Source of the DNA: Lycorma delicatula
Lineage: Eukaryota > Arthropoda > Insecta > Hemiptera > Fulgoridae
DNA: 64,000 bases
NCBI RefSeq assembly: GCF_047948215.1
Contig: NC_134456.1
Location: forward strand, 197,420,034 to 197,484,033
Direction: 5' to 3'
In this document: positions 11,905 to 24,546 of the stretch, in pieces
How positions within the stretch are numbered: position 1 is the first letter of the stretch
How the letters are laid out: each line of letters opens with the position of its first letter
Program-made: the position numbers and the translations under genes
Notes under the pieces: model-generated
What the model was told of the DNA's origin: nothing
What the model saw: the letters and a program-made list of their open reading frames with translations, nothing else
Databases searched by the model: none

Positions 11905-14142
11905 TTAATTTTATACTGAATAATTATTTTATTATTATATTAATTTCATATGTACCTGAAAGAAAATTGTTAACTCACTGAAAAGAAAACTTATTGTTAA
12001 AAACAACATAAAACAAGTAATATATTACTAAAACAAATACATAATGAATCTCTTACCAAAATTTTTTATTAATTTTATACTGAATTATTATTTTATTATT
12101 ATATTAATTTCATATGTACCTGAAAGAAAATTGTTAACACACTGAAAAGAAAACATATTGTTAAAAACATAAAACAAGTAATATATTACTAAAACAAATA
12201 CATAATGAATCTCTTAGCAAAATAATTATTTTATTATTACATTAATTTCATATGTCCCAGAAAGAAAATTGTTAATACACTGAAACGAAAACATTTTGTT
12301 AAAAACAACATAAAACAAGTAATATATTACTAAAACAAATACATAATGAATCTCTTACCAAAATTTTTTATTAATTTTATACTGAATAATTATTTTATTA
12401 TTATATTAATTTCATATGTACCTGAAAGAAAATTGTTAATACACTGAAAAGAATACATTTAGTTAAAAACAACATAAAACAAGTAATATATTACTAAAAC
12501 AAATACATAATGAATCTCTTACCAAATTTTTTTATTAATTTTCCACTGAATAATTATTTTAATATTATATTAATTTCATATGTACCTGAAAGAAAATTGT
12601 TAATACACTGAAAAGAAAACATTTTGTTAAAAACATCATAAAACAAGTAATATATTACTAAAACAAATACATAATGAATCTCTTACCAAAATTTTTTATT
12701 AATTTTATACTGAATAATTATTTTATTATTATATTAATTTCATATGTACCTGAAAGAAAATTGTTAATACACTGAAACGAAAACATTTTTTTAAAAACAA
12801 CATAAAACAAGTAATATATTACTAAAACAAATACATAATGAATCTCTTACCAAAATTGTTTATTAATTTTATAGTGAATAATTATTTTATTATATTAATT
12901 TCATATGTACCTGAAAGAATATTGTTAATACACTGAAAAGAATACATTTAGTTAAAAACAACATAAAACAAGTAATATATTACTAAAACAAATACACAAT
13001 GAATCTCATAGCAAAATTTTTTATTAATTTTATACTGAATTATTATTTTATTATTATATTAATTTCATATGTACCTGAAAGAAAATTGTTAACTCACTGA
13101 AAAGAAAACTTATTGTTAAAAACAACATAAAACAAGTAATATATTACTAAAACAAATACATAATGAATCTCTTACCAAAATTTTTTATTAATTTTATACT
13201 GAATTATTATTTTATTATTATATTAATTTCATATGTACCTGAAAGAAAATTGTTAACACACTGAAAAGAAAACATATTGTTAAAAACATAAAACAAGTAA
13301 TATATTACTAAAACAAATACATAATGAATCTCTTAGCAAAATAATTATTTTATTATTACATTAATTTCATATGTCCCAGAAAGAAAATTGTTAATACACT
13401 GAAACGAAAACATTTTGTTAAAAACAACATAAAACAAGTAATATATTACTAAAACAAATACATAATGAATCTCTTACCAAAATTTTTTATTAATTTTATA
13501 CTGAATAATTATTTTATTATTATATTAATTTCATATGTACCTGAAAGAAAATTGTTAATACACTGAAAAGAATACATTTAGTTAAAAACAACATAAAACA
13601 AGTAATATATTACTAAAACAAATACATAATGAATCTCTTACCAAAATTTTTTATTAATTTTCCACTGAATAATTATTTTAATATTATATTAATTTCATAT
13701 GTACCTGAAAGAAAATTGTTAATACACTGAAAAGAAAACATTTTGTTAAAAACATCATAAAACAAGTAATATATTACTAAAACAAATACATAATGAATCT
13801 CTTACCAAAATTTTTTATTAATTTTATACTGAATAATTATTTTATTATTATATTAATTTCATATGTACCTGAAAGAAAATTGTTAATACACTGAAACGAA
13901 AACATTTTTTTAAAAACAACATAAAACAAGTAATATATTACTAAAACAAATACATAATGAATCTCTTACCAAAATTGTTTATTAATTTTATAGTGAATAA
14001 TTATTTTATTATATTAATTTCATATGTACCTGAAAGAATATTGTTAATACACTGAAAAGAATACATTTAGTTAAAAACAACATAAAACAAGTAATATATT
14101 ACTAAAACAAATACACAATGAATCTCATACCAAAATTTTTTA
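11905..14142. repeat. Higher-order repeat, 1119-bp unit
   Basis: Two adjacent, nearly identical blocks of about seven monomers. Private variants recur at a constant offset of 1119 bp: 'aactcactgaaaagaaaact' at about 11972 and 13091, 'aaacatattg' at 12151 and 13270, and 'ctgaaagaatattg' at 12911 and 14030. Confidence 0.85.
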
Positions 14143-15990
14143 TTAATTTTTTACTGAATAATTATTTTATTATTATATTAATTTCATATGTACCTGAAAG
14201 AAAATTGTTAATACACTGAAAAGAATACATTTAGTTTAAAACAACATAAAACAAGTAATATATTACTAAAACAAATACATAATGAAGCTCTTACCAAATT
14301 TTTTTATTAATCTTATACTGAATAATTATTTTATTATATTAATTTCATATGTACCTGAAAGAAAATTGTTAATACACTGAAAAGAATACATTTAGTTAAA
14401 AACAACATAAAACAAGTAATATATTACTAAAACAAATACATAATGAATCTCATACCAAAATTTTTTATTAAGTTTATACTGAATAATTATTTTATTATCA
14501 TATTAATTTCATATGTACCTGAAAGAAAATTATTAATACACTGAAAAGAATTCATTTAGTTAAAAACAACATAAAACAAGTAATATATTACTAAAACAAA
14601 TACATAATGAAGCTCTTACCAAATTTTTTTATTAATCTTATACTGAATAATTATTTTATTATATTAATTTCATATGTACCTGAAAGAAAATTGTTAATAC
14701 ACTGAAAAGAATACATTTAGTTTAAAACAACATAAAACAAGTAATATATTACTAAAACAAATACATAATGAATCTCTTACCAAAATTTTTTATTAATTTT
14801 CCACTGAATAATTATTTTAATATTATATTAATTTCATATGTACCTGAAAGAAAATTGTTAATACACTGAAAAGAAAACATATTGTTAAAAACATAAAACA
14901 AGTAATATATTACTAAAACAAATACATAATGAATCTCTTAGCAAAATAATTATTTTATTATTACATTAATTTCATATGTCCCAGAAAGAAAATTGTTAAT
15001 ACACTGAAACGAAAACATTTTGTTAAAAACAACATAAAACAAGTAATATATTACTAAAACAAATACATAATGAATCTCTTACCAAAATTTTTTATTAATT
15101 TTATACTGAATAATTATTTTATTATTATATTAATTTCATATGTACCTGAAAGAAAATTGTTAATACACTGAAAAGAATACATTTAGTTAAAAACAACATA
15201 AAACAAGTAATATATTACTAAAACAAATACATAATGAATCTCATACCAAAATTTTTTATTAAGTTTATACTGAATAATTATTTTATTATCATATTAATTT
15301 CATATGTACCTGAAAGAAAATTGTTAATACACTGAAAAGAATACATTTAGTTAAAAACAACATAAAACAAGTAATATATTACTAAAACAAATACATAATG
15401 AATCTCATACCAAAATTTTTTATTAAGTTTATACTGAATAATTATTTTATTATCATATTAATTTCATATTTACCTGAAAGAAAATTATTAATACACTGAA
15501 AAGAATTCATTTAGTTAAAAACAACATAAAACAAGTAATATATTACTAAAACAAATACATAATGAAGCTCTTACCAAATTTTTTTATTAATCTTATACTG
15601 AATAATTATTTTATTATATTAATTTCATATGTACCTGAAAGAAAATTGTTAATACACTGAAAAGAATACATTTAGTTTAAAACAACATAAAACAAGTAAT
15701 ATATTACTAAAACAAATACATAATGAATCTCTTACCAAAATTTTTTATTAATTTTCCACTGAATAATTATTTTAATATTATATTAATTTCATATGTACCT
15801 GAAAGAAAATTGTTAATACACTGAAAAGAAAACATTTTGTTAAAAACATCATAAAACAAGTAATATATTACTAAAACAAATACATAATGAATCTCTTACC
15901 AAAATTTTTTATTAATTTTATACTGAATAATTATTTTATTATTATATTAATTTCATATGTACCTGAAAGAAAATTGTTAATACACTGAAA

Positions 15991-18125
15991 CGAAAACATT
16001 TTTTTAAAAACAACATAAAACAAGTAATATATTACTAAAACAAATACATAATGAATCTCTTACCAAAATTGTTTATTAATTTTATAGTGAATAATTATTT
16101 TATTATATTAATTTCATATGTACCTGAAAGAAAATTGTTAATACACTGAAAAGAATACATTTAGTTAAAAACAACATAAAACAAGTAATATATTACTAAA
16201 ACAAATACATAATGAATCTCATAGCAAAATTTTTTATTAATTTTTTACTGAATAATTATTTTATTATTATATTAATTTCATATGTACCTGAAAGAAAATT
16301 GTTAATACACTGAAAAGAATACATTTAGTTTAAAACAACATAAAACAAGTAATATATTACTAAAACAAATACATAATTAATCTCTTACCAAAATATTTTA
16401 TTAATTTTATACTGAATAATTATTTTATTATATTAATTTCATATGTACCTGAAAGAAAATTGTTAATACACTGAAACGAAAACATTTTGTTAAAAACATA
16501 AAACAAGTAATATATTACTAAAACAAATACATAATGAATCTCTTACCAAAATTTTTTATTAATTTTATATCGAATAATAATTTTATTATTATATTAATTT
16601 CATATGTACCTGAAAGAAAATTGTTAATACACTGAAAAGAATACATTTTGTTAAAAACATAAAACAAGTAATATATTACTAAAACAAATACATAATGAAT
16701 CTCTTAGCAAAATAATTATTTTATTATTACATTAATTTCATATGTCCCAGAAAGAAAATTGTTAATACACTGAAACGAAAACATTTTTTTAAAAACAACA
16801 TAAAACAAGTAATATATTACTAAAACAAATACATAATGAATCTCTTACCAAAATTGTTTATTAATTTTATAGTGAATAATTATTTTATTATATTAATTTC
16901 ATATGTACCTGAAAGAAAATTGTTAATACACTGAAAAGAATACATTTAGTTAAAAACAACATAAAACAAGTAATATATTACTAAAACAAATACATAATGA
17001 ATCTCATAGCAAAATTTTTTATTAATTTTTTACTGAATAATTATTTTATTATTATATTAATTTCATATGTACCTGAAAGAAAATTGTTAATACACTGAAA
17101 AGAATACATTTAGTTTAAAACAACATAAAACAAGTAATATATTACTAAAACAAATACATAATTAATCTCTTACCAAAATATTTTATTAATTTTATACTGA
17201 ATAATTATTTTATTATATTAATTTCATATGTACCTGAAAGAAAATTGTTAATACACTGAAACGAAAACATTTTGTTAAAAACATAAAACAAGTAATATAT
17301 TACTAAAACAAATACATAATGAATCTCTTACCAAAATTTTTTATTAATTTTATATCGAATAATAATTTTATTATTATATTAATTTCATATGTACCTGAAA
17401 GAAAATTGTTAATACACTGAAAAGAATACATTTTGTTAAAAACATAAAACAAGTAATATATTACTAAAGCAAATACATAATGAATCTCTTAGCAAAATAA
17501 TTATTTTATTATTACATTAATTTCATATGTCCCAGAAAGAAAATTGTTAATACACTGAAACGAAAACATTTTTTTAAAAACAACATAAAACAAGTAATAT
17601 ATTACTAAAACAAATACATAATGAATCTCTTACCAAAATTGTTTATTAATTTTATAGTGAATAATTATTTTATTATATTAATTTCATATGTACCTGAAAG
17701 AAAATTGTTAATACACTGAAAAGAATACATTTAGTTAAAAACAACATAAAACAAGTAATATATTACTAAAACAAATACATAATGAATCTCATAGCAAAAT
17801 TTTTTATTAATTTTTTACTGAATAATTATTTTATTATTATATTAATTTCATATGTACCTGAAAGAAAATTGTTAATACACTGAAAAGAATACATTTAGTT
17901 TAAAACAAGTAATATATTACTAAAACAAATACATAATTAATCTCTTACCAAAATATTTTATTAATTTTATACTGAATAATTATTTTATTATATTAATTTC
18001 ATATGTACCTGAAAGAATATTGTTAATACACTGAAACGAAAACATTTTGTTAAAAACATAAAACAAGTAATATATTACTAAAACAAATACATAATGAATC
18101 TCTTACCAAAATTTTTTATTAATTT
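15991..18125. repeat. Higher-order repeat, 785-bp unit, three copies
   Basis: Blocks of about five monomers start at 15991, 16776 and 17561, recognised by 'cgaaaacatttttttaaaaa' at each start. The first two copies are full length. The third has a ~9-bp deletion near 17901 and diverges at about 18125. Confidence 0.85.
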
Positions 18126-18740
18126 TCCACTGAATAATTATTTTAATATTATATTAATTTCATATGTACCTGAAAGAAAATTGTTGATACACTGAAAAGA
18201 ATACATTTTGTAAAAAACATAATATTACAAGACTATATTGCTAACACAAATACTATATGGAATCTCTCACCATCACTTTTAATTTTAATATTATACTGAA
18301 TATTTATTTTGATATTATATTAATTTCATATGTACCTGAAAGAAAATTGTTAATACCCTAAAAAGAATACATTTTTTGAATATACAAATCCTATATTTTT
18401 TCCACAAATACTATATTAAATATCTTACAATCACTTTGAATAATAATTTTAAACTTAATAATTTGTTAATTTGTTATTATATTCATGTCATATATACCTG
18501 AAATAAATTGTTAATACCTTGAATAAAAAAATTTGTTTGTTATTGTAATAGAAATTGCCCTATATCCTAGTATTTTATAAATTTATATCATTACCTCTAC
18601 AATTGCTTTCACAAATACTATTTTGAATTCTATATTTATTTTATATTGAATAATTAGTTAGTTTGATATTATATTCATTTTATTTGTACCTGAAAAAAAT
18701 TGTTAATCCTGAAAAAGGAAAATCGTTTTGTTAAAGGAAT

Positions 18741-19084
18741 TAAATAGTTTTAACTAATCTTAACAAAAATTAAGTCATTTAAAAACAGATTTAATACAAT
18801 AAAAAAATTACCTTTTAAATAATATATATATATATATATACATATATGTATTTATATAAAATAAATTTCCTAACTTAGTAACTTAGTAAACGTTTCTTAA
18901 TTCTGTCAGCTCAAATTCAATATATGTCAAGTATCTCTTCTTCTATTCCTCATAATGAATTTAAATAATAAATGTCTTAAACATTATTGTAATATGGTGA
19001 CTATGGAAATTAACTTTATAATTTTTATTGTTATATTATTTTTTATTTGATTACTAGTTGTGTAAATGTGGAATATTATTTTTT
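18741..19084. other. AT-rich flank of the satellite
   Basis: Contains a (TA)n run at about 18822-18842. No gene seen. Confidence 0.5.
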
Positions 19085-19420
19085 GTTTATTTACAGATGT
19101 TTCAGGAGTACGGGAAATTATTTGATTATTGAAACTATATCTTCGAAATAATTTCATACAAATGTATCTTATTGCGTTACGGTTAGGAAACGTTTCCCCT
19201 GGATTTCAGTTCCCGCTCTTGAAGGAGGTTATACTGAAACTTTTAACTTCGTATTTAAGGGATCTCTTATGTTTTTTGATTCGAGAAATCGAATAAAACA
19301 GATCACAGAACTTTATCTTACGTAGTTTTCATGATATCCGACAGAAAATAGAAAAATTTGGTGACAAAAAACACTATTTTTTAGGTTCTAAGCGCAATAA
19401 AATTTGTTAAATGGCCAATA
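19085..19420. repeat. Probable dispersed repeat
   Basis: A less AT-rich block ('cccctggatttcagttcccgc', 'gattcgagaaatcgaata', 'ttacgtagttttcatgatat') with the style of an insect transposon tail. It opens with a strong plus-strand acceptor ('gtttatttacag' before 19096), but the frames after it close within about 20 codons, so I do not call an exon. No second copy lies in the window. Confidence 0.4.
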
Positions 19421-19569
19421 AATTCGAAAATTTATTATAAAAACTTGTAGAAAATTTAATTCTGAGGAAAATTATGTAATAACGTATACGAAAAACAAAA
19501 AAATAGTCAACTTTTATTATTACAAACAAAACAGAATAACACGCTTTTTTCATTTTCCTATTGTGTACG

Positions 19570-19800
19570 TTGCAATCCGTTCAACAAATGAACATTCCCC
19601 CCTAAGGCCCAATGAAATGAATATGATATGTAAAACATGTAAGGTGTAGTCTTGTTCAGACTCAGGCCTACCATTCCTGAGGCGTTGGGTTAATTGAACC
19701 CCAACTAACAAAGTACACCTTTAGACACTGTTTAGTATTCAAATCCGTATAAAAGAAACTGCTAGCTTTTACTACGATTGGAAAATGATCTGTTATAAAC
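19570..19800 (-). mobile_element. tRNA-derived SINE, 5'-eroded (family 1)
   Basis: The body shares 'aggtgtagtcttgttcagac', 'taccattcctgagg', 'ttaattgaaccccaac' and 'attcaaatccgtataaa' with the copy at 62902-63198, in the same orientation. The tRNA-like head beyond about 19790 is too decayed to read. Confidence 0.65.
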
Positions 19801-19914
19801 AACTGATTAGAACAAAACTTAACCAGAAAAATGTAATGAATACAGCTTTTAGTACAATAAATTCAGACCTTTGAAAAGTTGAAATACGTTTAATTAACTA
19901 CTTTTCCGTCTAGC

Positions 19915-20390
19915 ACTAAAGCAGAGCTGTAGCTTTAGAAGGGAAAGTATTGTGATCGGTCCAATTTGTGCATATCCGGTTTTCACAAGATCTTTATATT
20001 TTGACACCTAAGGAACACAAATACCTAAAATCTGGATGAAAATTTTCCGGATTTTAATGTTCATATGTATGTGTGTGTGTGTTCGGTCTTTACCTCCTTA
20101 TATCTCTAGAACTCCTGGATCGATTTTGACCAGATACTTGGTCAGATTACTCCTATATATAGGGCATTGATGTCATTAAATTTTCAACTTAAAAATTCAA
20201 GGGGTCAGGCTGTAGAGCAAGCTCATTCTCAAAATCTCAAGATTTCGCCTAATTAAGGTCATATTTTTCTTAGGCGTATTTGTTAACAATTAAAAAATAA
20301 AATATTTGCAAAAAAACATTTTTGTAATATCGCAACCTCACCCCAAAAAGTGCTCAACTATTATTTTGTGTTAATTACTAAAGATGGACG
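19915..20390 (+). repeat. Dispersed repeat of retroelement-tail type
   Basis: A non-coding block with 'gaactcctggatcgattttg', a (TG)n tract at 20068-20081 and 'caaggggtcaggctgtagag'. It lies directly upstream of the LINE fragment at 20405. Whether it belongs to the same element is not clear. Confidence 0.4.
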
Positions 20391-20404
20391 AAGCAGGAGC
20401 GACA

Positions 20405-20920
20405 TAAAATCCTGAAAGCACAGGCGAAACGAGCCTTCAGTCAGAAATATAATTTGTTTACATCAAAAATTAATTTAAATGTCAGGAAAAGATTTTTGAA
20501 AGTATACGTTTGAGCTTTATATGGAAGTGAAACTTGGACGATCGGAGTATCTGAAAAGAAAAGATTAGAAGCTTTTGAGATGTGGTGCTATAGGAGAATG
20601 TTAAAAATCAAATGGGTGGATAAAATGACAAATGAAGAGGTATTGCGGCAAATAGATGAAGAAAGAAGCTTTTGCAAAAATGTAGCTAAAAGAAGAGATA
20701 GACTTATAGGCCACATTTTAAGGCATCCTGGAATAATCGCTTTAATATTGGAGGGACAGGTAGAAGGAAAACATTGTGTAGGCAGGCAACGTCTGGAATA
20801 TGTAAAACAAATTGTTACGGATGTACGATGTAGGGGGTATACCGAAATGAAACGACTAGCACTAGATACGGAATCTTGGAGAGCTGCATCAAACCAGTCA
20901 AATGACTGAAGACAAAAAAA
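20405..20920 (+). pseudogene. RTE-like LINE ORF2, C-terminal fragment
   Basis: The plus strand codes KAQAKRAFSQKYNL ... a stop in place of one codon ... ALYGSETWTI, then continues openly from about 20512 into EMWCYRRMLKIKWVDK, NEEVLRQI, RRDRLIGHILRH, GRQRLEYVKQI and WRAASNQSND, ending at 20909. This order is the well-known C-terminal tail of RTE-type endonuclease/reverse-transcriptase polyproteins of insects. Everything upstream (endonuclease and RT core) is missing, so this is a 5'-truncated dead copy. An A-run follows the stop. Confidence 0.85.
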
Positions 20921-20934
20921 AAGATGTTGTGTTA

Positions 20935-21400
20935 AGTACTGTTATGTTGTGACGGCACAGGTGAACGGTAGAATTAAATAAATCAATAATATTTAAAACG
21001 TAAAAAGGAACTCGGTCTCTGGCTGGGTCTCTGAAACTCGATCACCCGGTTTACTCGGTACCTGGTTCGTTATGCCTCGAGGCTGCATCAGTCTACCGAC
21101 CGTACAATCGACATTTTTTTATGTAAATTGTGAAAATACATTAGTTTAGTTAGTGCGGACCATCGCCGCTAGTACCGCCACACCCGCGTGAATTAAATAC
21201 GGTGCGCGCACGGGCTTTAATTAGAATCATTAAATTAAATTAACGAACAAATACTATATTTAAATAAAATGATAAATATTTTAAATTAAGTTGTGTGTGT
21301 AAGCTGTGCATCAGAAACAACCCACCGTTTAGGACTTTAAAACTGGAACGCGGCTTTAGCCGTGTGACGGGAAAGTCCTGCAACTGTGTTGTCAGCTTTT
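20935..21400. other. GC-richer unassigned segment
   Basis: Two blocks (20940-21110 and 21150-21215) and one at 21330-21390 are much less AT-rich than the surroundings ('ctggctgggtctctgaaact', 'ccatcgccgctagtaccgcc'). No open frame is convincing. It could be a worn LTR or another transposon piece. I see no matching second copy and no clear terminal dinucleotides with target duplication. Confidence 0.3.
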
Positions 21401-21826
21401 TTTTATATTTTATAAATTTATAAAAAAATTTAATTTAATTTTTTTTTAAATTAAGGTTATTTTTTCTGTAATGATTCCCCTACTGAATATAGGTATTATA
21501 TATATAAGAGTACGACAAATAAATTTGTCGTTTTAATTTAATACGACAAATTTATTTTAGTCATAATTTATTGTGAACAAACAAACCTTTAAAATGAATT
21601 CTTTGATGACGGTTTTATTTCTTATTTTGAGTTACATCAACCGATTTATTTTTTTATTAAAATCAAATAAAAATATAAAAAATCGGTTTGTTCTTTTTTT
21701 ATTAAAAATTCCAAAATTCGTATAGATTGTGATCGTATATATATATATATAAAAAAGGAAAAATAAATAAAATAGATTTATCATATTTTCCTTCCTAAAA
21801 AAAAAAAAAAATCCATATAAATTATA

Positions 21827-22645
21827 CGAGGGTTATTTTTTTTCAACGTCCGACCGTAGCGTGGTTCCAACTTTCCAATACCCTCGTCATAGAACGGAGC
21901 CGCCTGTGTTTTCAGTCATGTTTCTACGCTGGTCTGCAGCTCGATATGTGTGCCAAAATGTTGTCCTCCTAGCCAGCGTTTCATGTGAGCAAAGAGATAA
22001 AAATCGGATGGAGCCAAGTCCGGGATGTATAGTGGGTGATCAAACAATTCCCAACTAAAACGCTGCAGGAGCTTCTTTGTTACAGCTGCAGTGTGCGGTC
22101 GAGTATTGTCGTGGAGAAAGACAATGCCTGATGACAAAATTCCTCTCCGCTTATTGAAGCGGCCCTGAATTGCCCTTCGTAGACGTTGAAGATTCATGCA
22201 GTATGAGGCTGCAGTGATGGTCGTGCCACGTTCCATGAATTCCACCAAGAGAACTCCATTCCGGTCCCAGAACACAGTAGCCATACACTTTCTGTTGGAG
22301 AAGGATCGCTTGAACTTCTTTGGTTTACTGGGAGAACGAGAATGCATCCACTGTTTGAATTGTTCTTTTGTTTCTTCAGTTTCGAAATGGACTCATGTCT
22401 CGTCCCCTGTGACAATTTTGTTCAAAAAATCTAATTACCGCACGCACTTTACACTTGGCGGGAGATGCTATTGTTGTAGACATGTTTACGTGCTAGCTGC
22501 GTGTTCAGAACTAAACGAAGTGACGCGGCGTGATTGAAGGCCATATTAGAGACGCTGCGCAACATATATGCGCAAAGGTTCATCCGTTTTTTGCGCGGGT
22601 TTTTATTTCGCGACCGATCGGACCTTGAAAAAAAAATAAACCTCG
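21827..22645 (-). mobile_element. Mariner element, internally deleted
   Basis: An 819-bp element flanked by TA on both sides (21825-21826 and 22646-22647). Its inverted termini of about 28 bp start 'cgagggttattttttttcaa' on the left, with 'ccttgaaaaaaaaataaacctcg' on the right. The transposase reads on the minus strand. ATG at 22483 gives MSTTIASPAKCKVRAVIRFF. An internal deletion then removes the rest of the helix-turn-helix region. The catalytic part continues: VTGDET (first Asp, with the next Trp codon mutated to TGA), HDNTRPHTA (second) and PDLAPSDF (third). All three D residues are present but the protein is broken. It sits exactly at the left end of a LINE copy. Confidence 0.92.
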
Positions 22646-22647
22646 TA

Positions 22648-24535
22648 ATACTGGCAGATTGCCGCGAATGCCCCATTCATGTAATTGAAGCATTATTCCA
22701 TGACGCCAGCTCATATCGAATGCATTCTGCAAGTCAAAGAAGACTCCGACACAATGTTTCCTTGTGATGAAACAGTTATATATGATATTCTCTAAATTAG
22801 TCATTTGATCAGTGGTTGAGTGGTACTGCCGGAAACCCGCTTGATGTGACGATAAAAGATTTTCTTTTTCTAAAATCCAAACTAGTCGATTATTTTTCAT
22901 TTTTTCAAACTTTTTTCCCATAGCGCACGTCACGGTAATAGGACGGTAACTATTGGGATCTGTCAGATTTTTATCTTTCTTTGGAATAAAACAATATATG
23001 TGATTTTTTTCCATTGCCGCGGGTACATTCCATCCCGCCATTCTAATTATACAGTTCTAACAGTCTCCGTTTTGCAGTGATACCCAGCTGCCTGATCATG
23101 ACGTAATGAATTTCGTCTGGCCTAGAAGCTATGTTGCCAGGTTTCTCCAACGCTTTCATAAGTTCTTCTATTTTGAATGGTACATCGTATGAATAATTCA
23201 TTAAATTGCTGAAATTTAGCAGAACCTCAAGTTCTGTTTTTTGTCTTCTAAAAAATTCATCATAGTTAGCTGTTTTGTTGGCTTCTTCGAAATGATTGGC
23301 TAGTAACTCCGCAATTTCGTTTGGAGTATCTCTAACTTCATCTTCATACTGAAGGCAAGTTATGGGAGGAAAGTTTTTACGCCCGCAAATAGCCTTCACT
23401 TTCCTCCAAACGTCTGATGCAGTTGTGTTTCTGTTAATAGATGACACGTATTGTTGGCAGAATCGTTTTTTATAATCTGTCATAGTCTTTTTGCGTACGT
23501 TCTGTATTTTTTAAAGGTAATTAGATTTTCTAATGTTGGGCTTTCTTAAAGTATTGTAAATTATTGATGGCGCCATCCTCAATAATGTCCTGCTCTGTAC
23601 AATTCAGCAGATCCCGACAGATCACAACACCCTTTCAGGTATTTTTCCTTTCTTTTCATAATTTTACTTATTTCATCATTCCACCACGTAACAGGTAGCT
23701 TCTTGAGTTTCCCGAGTGTTCTGGAAATGTATCTTGATGCCGAGTCAAATAAAGCATTGACATATATCGAAATATATCGTTATAGCATTGACATCGGCTT
23801 CGATAACTCCAGTTGTTTCAGTGAGTATCGTATTAGCTGTGAAACTCGTCCAATCTGCCTTATAAAACAGGCATCTTTTGGACATGAGATATAATTTTCT
23901 TGTATCATAGGTTGTAATTTGCACCGGGAAATGATCACTTCCATGTAGATCTTCCAAAACTTTGGAAGTGCTACCTCGGTGCTATCGATGCCTTATAAAT
24001 GCTAAATCTATATAGGACGACGATCCACCTCTGGCATTGAAAAAAGTTCCTGAACCATCATTTAAAATAATAAAATCAGAATTTAATAGGAATTTTTTCA
24101 ATTCTCTTCCCCGGGGATCTACTCGATCCGATCTCCAAAGAGAATTACGTGCATCAGAAGTCACCCACCAGTAGTATGGGTGGGGGAAACTGAGCAATTA
24201 ATCGTGTTATGTCATCTTTCAATCAAAATTCGGCAACCATATGCTACAGATAGAGATCTACAGTGGAACGCTTCATCCTGATTGCGATCGCTTGCAGATT
24301 TGTGTTTATTTCAGCCGCTTCGATGGTAGCTCTAGTTGATATTAATGTAGCTATTCCACCTCTAACTCTTATATCTTGCGGTTGATCTCGCGGATAATTA
24401 TTAAATCTTCTTAGATGGAAATTTTCATTCCGGCGGAATGTGTTTCTTGCAGACATACAAATTCGGTCTACATCATGAACTCAACGAGTTCATGTATGTT
24501 TGACAAACATCCATTGAAGAATCGATTCGCTTATT
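22648..24535 (-). pseudogene. LINE copy A ORF2: endonuclease and partial RT
   Basis: Starts after ORF1 with ILQWMFV, matching the usual ILQWN start of an exonuclease-endonuclease-phosphatase domain. RRNENFHLRRFNN and GGIATLIS follow at 24244-24456, and SYIDLAFIRHR near 23985. HGSDHFPVQ (23930-23957) is the catalytic SDH box. From 23483 the RT N-terminal region reads VWRKVKAICG, KPGNIASRPDEIHYVMI and IPKKDKN-DPNSYRPITV. Then HQAGFRQYHSTTDQ and FFDLQNAFD (first catalytic Asp) follow, and it ends at IRGNLPVL where the mariner sits. The YADD box is absent. Several stops and frameshifts are present, including an embedded ORF1-like piece at 23560-23645. Confidence 0.85.
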
Positions 24536-24546
24536 TTTTTAAGTAG

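Larger units (their letters stand above)
9900..18740 (-). repeat. Satellite array, ~164-bp monomer
   Basis: About fifty head-to-tail monomers of roughly 160-167 bp. For example, the landmark 'tcatatgtacctgaaag' falls at 13531, 13695, 13859 and 14020. The central part (about 11900-18200) is highly homogeneous. Monomers at both edges are divergent, as expected when unequal exchange homogenises the middle. The segment best conserved between the edges and the core is, on the minus strand, 'cttttcag' + ~22 nt + 'gtacatatgaaa', resembling acceptor, microexon and donor. A second donor-like site ('ggtaagag', or 'ggtgagag' at the edges) is also retained. No monomer codes protein. Strand is given by the adjacent gene. 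Confidence 0.95.

Noticed and set aside
10000..18740. CRISPR-like array
   Set aside because: There are no conserved repeats separated by unique spacers; whole 164-bp monomers are tandemly repeated in eukaryotic DNA.
10031..18740. A gene made of about fifty translated microexons
   Set aside because: Joining successive 22-nt units brings a TAA into frame within two to three units, so constitutive splicing cannot give a long protein.
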